Of a stretch of DNA of 9,406 nucleotides, positions 6,701 through 9,406 are shown in pieces. Positions within the stretch are counted from its first letter, which is position 1; the number at the start of each line of letters is the position of its first letter. The DNA is taken from positions 1 through 9,406 of the forward strand of contig CAZPEV010000131.1 of the NCBI GenBank assembly GCA_964585635.1. The letters run 5' to 3'. The translations under genes were made by a program, and so were the position numbers. Origin of the DNA: CAZPEV01 sp964585635. Lineage in GTDB: Bacteria; Zixibacteria; MSB-5A5; GN15; JAAZOE01. The notes under the pieces are model-generated. The model saw only the letters and a list, made by a program, of their open reading frames with translations. It made no database searches and had not been told where the DNA came from.

Positions 6701-7245
6701 TCGGCAAGAAGGCCGTTCTGCAGTTTGGGGCCTACTCTCCGGTCGATCTTGAGGTAACGACCCCGACGGGGGCTTCGATAACGAAGGCTGAGTCTCAAGA
6801 CCCGTCCGCACAGTACATTGAGTCCGACCTGGACAACGACGGCTTGATGGAAGACCTTGTCTCATTCTGGAGTACGACCGCGGGAGAATATGCCATTCAT
6901 GTTGTTGCCGACCCGGCAGATACGTCGAAAGATCTAACCTATACCCTCATTGCCCGGGGCGGGATTGACTCGACGGTTTTAGCCGACCATGTACCTATTG
7001 GTAGCATCCCGTCAGATCCCTACACCTATTCGGTGATGTCATACCGTTGCGGCGACGCCAACCATGACAACGCTGTCAATGTCGGCGATGCGGTTTACGT
7101 GATCAATTATATCTTCAAGAGCGGGCCGTCGCCGATTCCGCTCTCCGGCGGGGATGCCAACTGCGACCGGGCGGTGAATGTCGGTGATGCGGTCTCTGTG
7201 ATCAATTACATCTTTAAGGGGGGACCGGCGCCCTGCTGCCCGTAG
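3742..7245 (+). CDS. Secreted mosaic protein: TSP3 repeats, VCBS/FG-GAP propeller, dockerin (1167 aa)
   Basis: The start is ATG 3742, with TAGGGGA about 5 bases upstream and a signal peptide at once: MKQLF, a Leu/Ile-rich core, and a likely cut near ASAGAA (about residue 25). Domains in order: 26-196, a beta-rich region that could be cohesin-like (DTLRVGVPAEITISIEN...; uncertain); 199-417, nine calcium-binding thrombospondin type 3 repeats with the DNC cysteine every 23 residues (212, 235, 258, 281, 304, 327, 350, 373, 396); 440-775, seven VCBS/FG-GAP blades with DxDxDGxxD-like loops near 444, 498, 551, 598, 647, 696 and 749, enough for a complete seven-bladed propeller; 779-838, three further TSP3 units in the same 23-residue phase; 845-990, a galactose-binding/jelly-roll-like module (YVSLGGDQGYIIVDMG, DFTVWIG, VRYVKIVDK, MDLDAITAI); 1003-1075, a small beta domain; 1103-1167, paired dockerin motifs GDANHDNAVNVGDAVYVINY and GDANCDRAVNVGDAVSVINY. 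The protein is exported and calcium-dependent by family, for adhesion or matrix binding. No catalytic site is seen. It is monocistronic by its own promoter and 3' palindrome. Confidence 0.93.
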   Translation: MKQLFNILVLLAGLFLCLIASAGAADVKMEIGINTPGDTLRVGVPAEITISIENSVIVGGFEMPLRIYSPDGATWTLTSQASGWGPSKYVTHVPGSRIHPPASVFDLAGILVRELEVPDNILLGACVQDSSGMQTGLLQHMLSIHFMPVIASPDGIDTICIDTCYFNGNSIYFADMNGHAFTADINRPVCFPVTVCRPDTDGDGICDLLDNCPNIYNPGQEDIDGDGRGNACDNCPTIANTDQADLDGDGIGNVCDNCPAEPNPGQEDGDHDGRGDICDNCPLAYNPDQADTDGDSFANACDNCPYIGNPDQADADNDGVGNVCDNCPYVPNHDQMASDTDLVGDACDNCPYVSNPDQIDSDGDGVGDACDNCQGIISSNRRDTDGDGIGDACDNCRRVFNPDQQDSDGDGVGDVCEGFVPSVLFSAPVIFDSVGIYFGVLSADLDHDGDSDLVIWPQTTDCDHFSVMLNRGNSSFHDIREYSFDQYDPFIGGIVCHDFNDDGSSDIVVHNGPYISTYINDGYGAFHFGDTCRIPGEDPGIILSICAGRFDQDNDWDIAVTRTWPNSLEILKNYGDGTFELGDSYSLGPSRCFPIAADFNSDGFTDLAIVMVDSGMVSILLNNGEGAFLENGTYPVGSFPLNACVADFNSDGKIDLAVVINGSGDISILQNNGDGTFQAPVNVSVGVWPLGIVAVDFDNDGDQDLAITKNDNVPTGTRVIILLNDGSGDFHIADEYDVGQPLGFLTAGDFDGDGDNDLAVASCLSNKLSLLLNNTVLDDRDGDQIRDFLDNCPDISNHNQADTDRDGVGDVCDNCPYVANPEQEDINSDGVGDSCSYCSTYPNPSANAVMEYTIIDTSCSTNDHTDPKDALCDKNGRYVSLGGDQGYIIVDMGRGEEIVDGSGVDFTVWIGRDLQPLWYEVLVGVNPAGPFTSIGTRTTTASFDLASTPYDTVRYVKIVDKTPLCGPDAEDGSPGMDLDAITAINYVGKKAVLQFGAYSPVDLEVTTPTGASITKAESQDPSAQYIESDLDNDGLMEDLVSFWSTTAGEYAIHVVADPADTSKDLTYTLIARGGIDSTVLADHVPIGSIPSDPYTYSVMSYRCGDANHDNAVNVGDAVYVINYIFKSGPSPIPLSGGDANCDRAVNVGDAVSVINYIFKGGPAPCCP
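4336..4992 (+). repeat. Tandem 69-bp coding repeat (nine TSP3 units)
   Basis: Each unit encodes a pattern like DTDGDGIGDACDNCPYVxNPDQ with an exact 23-codon period and no indels across nine units. Base identity between units is only moderate, so selection on the protein keeps the period. Three further units in the same period lie at about 6076-6255, after the propeller. Confidence 0.9.
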
Positions 7246-7334
7246 CATATTAGAGTCGTTGAATCAAACACCCCCAAGCCGCAGCTTGGGGGTGGCACCC
7301 GCATCATCTTTGAGCATATCCTTGGCGCACGAGG
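7177..7334 (+). repeat. 158-bp dockerin tail and 3' UTR segment, copy in the intact gene
   Basis: Partner of 3387-3544. Here the coding part is in frame with the full gene, and after the shared head CCTTGGCGCACGAGG the sequence continues into the 90-bp structured repeat. In the other copy it continues into the 38-bp variant. Confidence 0.92.
7269..7294 (+). terminator. Palindrome after the dockerin gene, possible transcript 3' end
   Basis: CACCCCCAAGC-CGCA-GCTTGGGGGTG, 11-bp perfect stem, 23 bp after the stop codon, followed by GCACCCGCATCATC with no U run. Position suggests a 3'-end signal. The lack of a U tract means it may act as a stabilising stem or need another factor, or it may simply be a repeat unit. 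Confidence 0.45.
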
Positions 7335-7409
7335 GCCTGCCACGGCGGGCCAAGTGCGATGAGCTGGAGCGTCCTTTCGCGGCGGACGAGGACGTCCGAC
7401 CGCGCACGG
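7320..7409 (+). repeat. 90-bp structured intergenic repeat, copy 2
   Basis: 78 of 90 bases match 3242-3331. It includes the CTTGG/CCAAG inverted pair and a GCCTGC/GCGGGC arm. It also has a longer hairpin at 7378-7404, where CGCGG-CGGACG pairs with CGTCCG-A-CCGCG (11 bp, one bulge). In copy 1 only the inner six pairs are kept. No coding potential is apparent. Confidence 0.75.
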
Positions 7410-7420
7410 ATTCGTTCTGA

Positions 7421-7446
7421 GCGGGCAGGAAGGGGTTCCTGCCCGC
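7421..7446. repeat. Perfect 11-bp-stem hairpin with GGGG loop
   Basis: GCGGGCAGGAA-GGGG-TTCCTGCCCGC, just downstream of the 90-bp repeat. No T tract on either side. From 7447 to the promoter candidate at 7640 I see nothing convincing. Confidence 0.7.
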
Positions 7447-7639
7447 GCGTGAAGGCCTGACAAGACTGTGAAGATGGATCTATCGGATAGTCTCAGGGCG
7501 CGCCAGGCACGACCAAAAAACATGTCCAATCTCCCGCAATCCCAACTTCGCCATGCTAGTCAAACGACATTTCGCGTCGATTTTCTGCGTGATCACGGCG
7601 AAAACGGTCAGAAACGGGAAAAATCATCTCGAAATGCCG

Positions 7640-7666
7640 TTGCCATCAGGCGGCCGGTGCTGTAAT
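7640..7666 (+). promoter_or_regulatory. Extended -10 promoter candidate for the transporter gene
   Basis: TTGCCA at 7640-7645, a 15-bp spacer and TGTAAT at 7661-7666, the last preceded by TG plus one base (extended -10 form). This would give a leader of about 45 bases before the GTG at 7718. The short spacer would be helped by the extended -10. Confidence 0.45.
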
Positions 7667-7717
7667 TTGGGAGCTTTAGTGCGTTCGAATCGTCTGGCGA
7701 CATAGAAGGAGAGAGCC

Positions 7718-9151
7718 GTGGAAGCCATCGCAACGACCAAGTCGAAATCCGCATTGGACATCATCAGAGGATATTTTCTCGACTTCAAGGTCCTGAAGGA
7801 CTGCCCGCTGGAGTACTGGACCATCCAGGCCATCAACCTCCTCGACTCGATCGCCTACTTCGCCTTCCTGAACATCGCCGTGGTGTTCCTTTCGGAGAAC
7901 ATCGGCTTCTCCGACGTCAACGCCGGTTATGTCTTCGCCATCTTCACCACCACGGTAACGTTGATGCTCTTCTTTTCCGGCTTCATCACGGACTCTTTGG
8001 GTATCAAGAAATCGCTCTACCTCGCCATGGCATTGTTGATCATTTCCCGCGGCGGGATCGTGGCCTGCGGGCTTTTCCCGGGTATCCCCTACCGCATAGC
8101 GATGAACTGGCTATTCTTCTTACTGCTGGCCCCCGGTACGGCCATGGTACAGACGGTCTTCCAGTCGGCGATCCGTCGCTACACCAGCGGCCGGGCGCGA
8201 AGCGCCGGGTTCAGCATGTGGTATCTGGTCATGAACATCGGGGCGGCGCTGGGCGGTTTCGCCATCGATTTCGTCCGGCTGACCTTGAAGATGGACAACA
8301 CCTGGATCGTCAACATTGGCGTCGCGGCCGCAGTCCTCTGCACGATCTTGACCCTTCTCTTCATCCGCAACGAGCTTCAGGTTATTGCTCCCGGCGAGGC
8401 GACCGTGGCCGAGGACAAAACTGCGGAGCGGAAGATGCCCTGGCAGATCCTGCGCGAGGTAATCAGCCAGAGTGCCTTCTGGCGTTTCATCGTCCTGGTG
8501 AGTTGCCTGATCGGCGTGCGCGCCGTCTTCCTTTATATGGCGCTGCTCCAGCCAAAGTACTGGCTCCGCGTGATCGGCGAGACCGCCCCGATGGGCCTTT
8601 TTCAGGCGCTCAACCCCATCCTAATCGTCGTCGGACTCATTCTCTTCATCCCGATCGCCAACAGGTTTAACATCTACCGGATGTTGGTCCTGGGCGGGAT
8701 AATCTCATCGGTCTCGCTCTTTGCCCTGGTCGTGCCCTGGCGATGGTTCAGCGGTGACGTGGCCGCGGCGTATGCGACGATGACGGTTATCCAGCTCGTT
8801 ATCCTCTCGATCGGAGAGATTATCTGGTCCCCGAAACTCCAGGAGTACACGGCAGCCGTGGCTCCACCGGGGCAGGAGGGCTCCTATTTGGGCATGTCGC
8901 TTCTGCCTTACTTTGTCGCCAAAACTTTCATTACGCTTCTCTCGGGCCACCTGTTGCTCCGCTTCTGCCCGGAAGGCATCAAGACGCAGATTGTCGACGG
9001 CACCCTTCCATTCTGGCGGTCGCCCGAGGCGATGTGGTTGATACTCGGCGCCTTTGCCCTGCTGGGCCTGGTCTTCGCTTTCGTGTTCAAAGGCTGGCTG
9101 ACGCGGGGTGTGAAGCTGGACCCGGTTTCTGAGGCGGCCAGGGTCAGCTAA
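7718..9151 (+). CDS. MFS transporter related to the POT/PTR family (477 aa)
   Basis: An inner-membrane protein with about 12 hydrophobic segments. The GTG start at 7718 is chosen because AGAAGGAGAG sits 4 bases ahead of it and no in-frame ATG lies nearby. MFS motif A appears as GFITDSLGIKK at 88-98 between TM2 and TM3. Similarity to the POT/PTR (proton-coupled oligopeptide) family is seen in the TM1-TM2 pattern (YFAFLNIAVVFLSENIGFSD), in the FSMWYLVMNIGAALGGF stretch at 165-181 that matches the family's second signature, and in the IIWSPKLQEYTAAVAPPGQE loop at 368-387. A hydrophilic linker of about 35 residues (217-250) separates the two six-helix halves, and the two extra helices typical of bacterial POTs are absent. 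The TM1 ExxER motif is replaced by NLLDS at 40-44. The substrate may therefore not be a peptide and coupling may differ. It appears monocistronic. Confidence 0.9.
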   Translation: MEAIATTKSKSALDIIRGYFLDFKVLKDCPLEYWTIQAINLLDSIAYFAFLNIAVVFLSENIGFSDVNAGYVFAIFTTTVTLMLFFSGFITDSLGIKKSLYLAMALLIISRGGIVACGLFPGIPYRIAMNWLFFLLLAPGTAMVQTVFQSAIRRYTSGRARSAGFSMWYLVMNIGAALGGFAIDFVRLTLKMDNTWIVNIGVAAAVLCTILTLLFIRNELQVIAPGEATVAEDKTAERKMPWQILREVISQSAFWRFIVLVSCLIGVRAVFLYMALLQPKYWLRVIGETAPMGLFQALNPILIVVGLILFIPIANRFNIYRMLVLGGIISSVSLFALVVPWRWFSGDVAAAYATMTVIQLVILSIGEIIWSPKLQEYTAAVAPPGQEGSYLGMSLLPYFVAKTFITLLSGHLLLRFCPEGIKTQIVDGTLPFWRSPEAMWLILGAFALLGLVFAFVFKGWLTRGVKLDPVSEAARVS

Positions 9152-9212
9152 TTTGGCGAAATGATGCCCCGGGAAGTGCCTGGCGGTTGGCGCGATCTTC
9201 GTTTTTGCACGG

Positions 9213-9240
9213 GCGGCCATTCGCCGGAAGCGCTGGCCGC
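9213..9240. terminator. Hairpin downstream of the transporter gene
   Basis: GCGGCCA and TGGCCGC form a 7-bp stem, with a further CGC/GCG pairing inside the 14-base loop. It lies about 60 bp after the stop. No T run follows, so termination here is uncertain. Confidence 0.35.
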
Positions 9241-9406
9241 ATAAGATATTAGCAGTCAATTAATTATGGGCCCTTGTTCATTATATTGGCCTCTAGTCTT
9301 AGATCGTCCATGATGGTTGCCGATTCACCTCATAGGAACCTTCCCCCGGCACGGGTAGTGTAAATTCTTTTGTGTAGATTTGGATTTTGGAGGGCAAAAA
9401 GAGAGG
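9241..9406 (+). other. AT-richer leader, possibly of a gene beyond the right edge
   Basis: The stretch is clearly more AT-rich than the transporter gene and has no reading frame longer than a few codons. It ends in GGAGGGCAAAAAGAGAGG, which holds two purine-rich blocks that could be a ribosome binding site for a start codon just outside the window. No confident promoter could be fixed. Confidence 0.3.

Noticed and set aside
7320..7360. Pseudoknot in the 90-bp repeat (CTTGG/CCAAG crossed with CGCAC/GTGCG)
   Set aside because: The second pairing is not kept in register in the copy at 3242, so there is no co-variation support.
7468..7665. 65-codon open frame between the dockerin gene and the transporter
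   Set aside because: No ribosome site, odd composition and overlap with the promoter candidate; nothing supports coding.
1..9406. tRNA, rRNA, transposase, phage or defence genes
   Set aside because: None were seen in either strand by reading; all long frames are explained by the four genes listed.

Overview
The window looks like a scaffold piece from an uncultured bacterium of the FCB superphylum, most likely candidate phylum Zixibacteria. This is inferred from gene style, not from a marker gene. One surface protein ends in a Por-type (type IX secretion) C-terminal sorting domain. Another ends in a dockerin-like pair whose GDAVxVINYIFKxGP wording I associate with Zixibacteria. Thrombospondin type 3 repeats and a VCBS/FG-GAP propeller are also present. 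A run of ten Ns at 1055-1064 shows that this is a scaffolded draft assembly.

Layout. (1) 2-2169 (+): the 3' part of a large secreted repeat protein, cut by the left window edge and by the N gap, ending in a sorting domain and followed by a strong intrinsic terminator at 2194-2223. (2) 2249-3070 (-): an alpha/beta hydrolase convergent with gene 1, with its own promoter candidate. (3) 3071-3741: a 671-bp gene-free stretch packed with repeats. It holds a 90-bp structured repeat, two 38-bp direct repeats 181 bp apart, a decayed dockerin gene tail with its 3' palindrome, another palindrome, and a near-consensus sigma70-type promoter facing right. (4) 3742-7245 (+): an exported 1167-residue mosaic protein (signal peptide, beta-rich N-terminal region, nine TSP3 repeats, seven-bladed propeller, three more TSP3 repeats, jelly-roll-like module, dockerin). 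(5) 7246-7717: a second gene-free stretch (472 bp) carrying the same 3' palindrome, a second copy of the 90-bp repeat, a further perfect hairpin and an extended -10 promoter candidate. (6) 7718-9151 (+): a 12-TM major facilitator protein related to the POT/PTR family. (7) 9152-9406: a hairpin and an AT-richer leader, probably belonging to a gene beyond the right edge.

The genes do not form an obvious pathway or operon; each has its own signals. Genes 1 and 3 are both large extracellular repeat proteins with different C-terminal tags. I see no defence system, CRISPR array, phage, transposase or RNA gene. The most unusual feature is the repeat system in the two intergenic stretches. A 158-bp segment containing the last dockerin codons, the stop codon and an 11-bp-stem palindrome is present twice with two mismatches, and each copy runs into a different variant of one repeat family.
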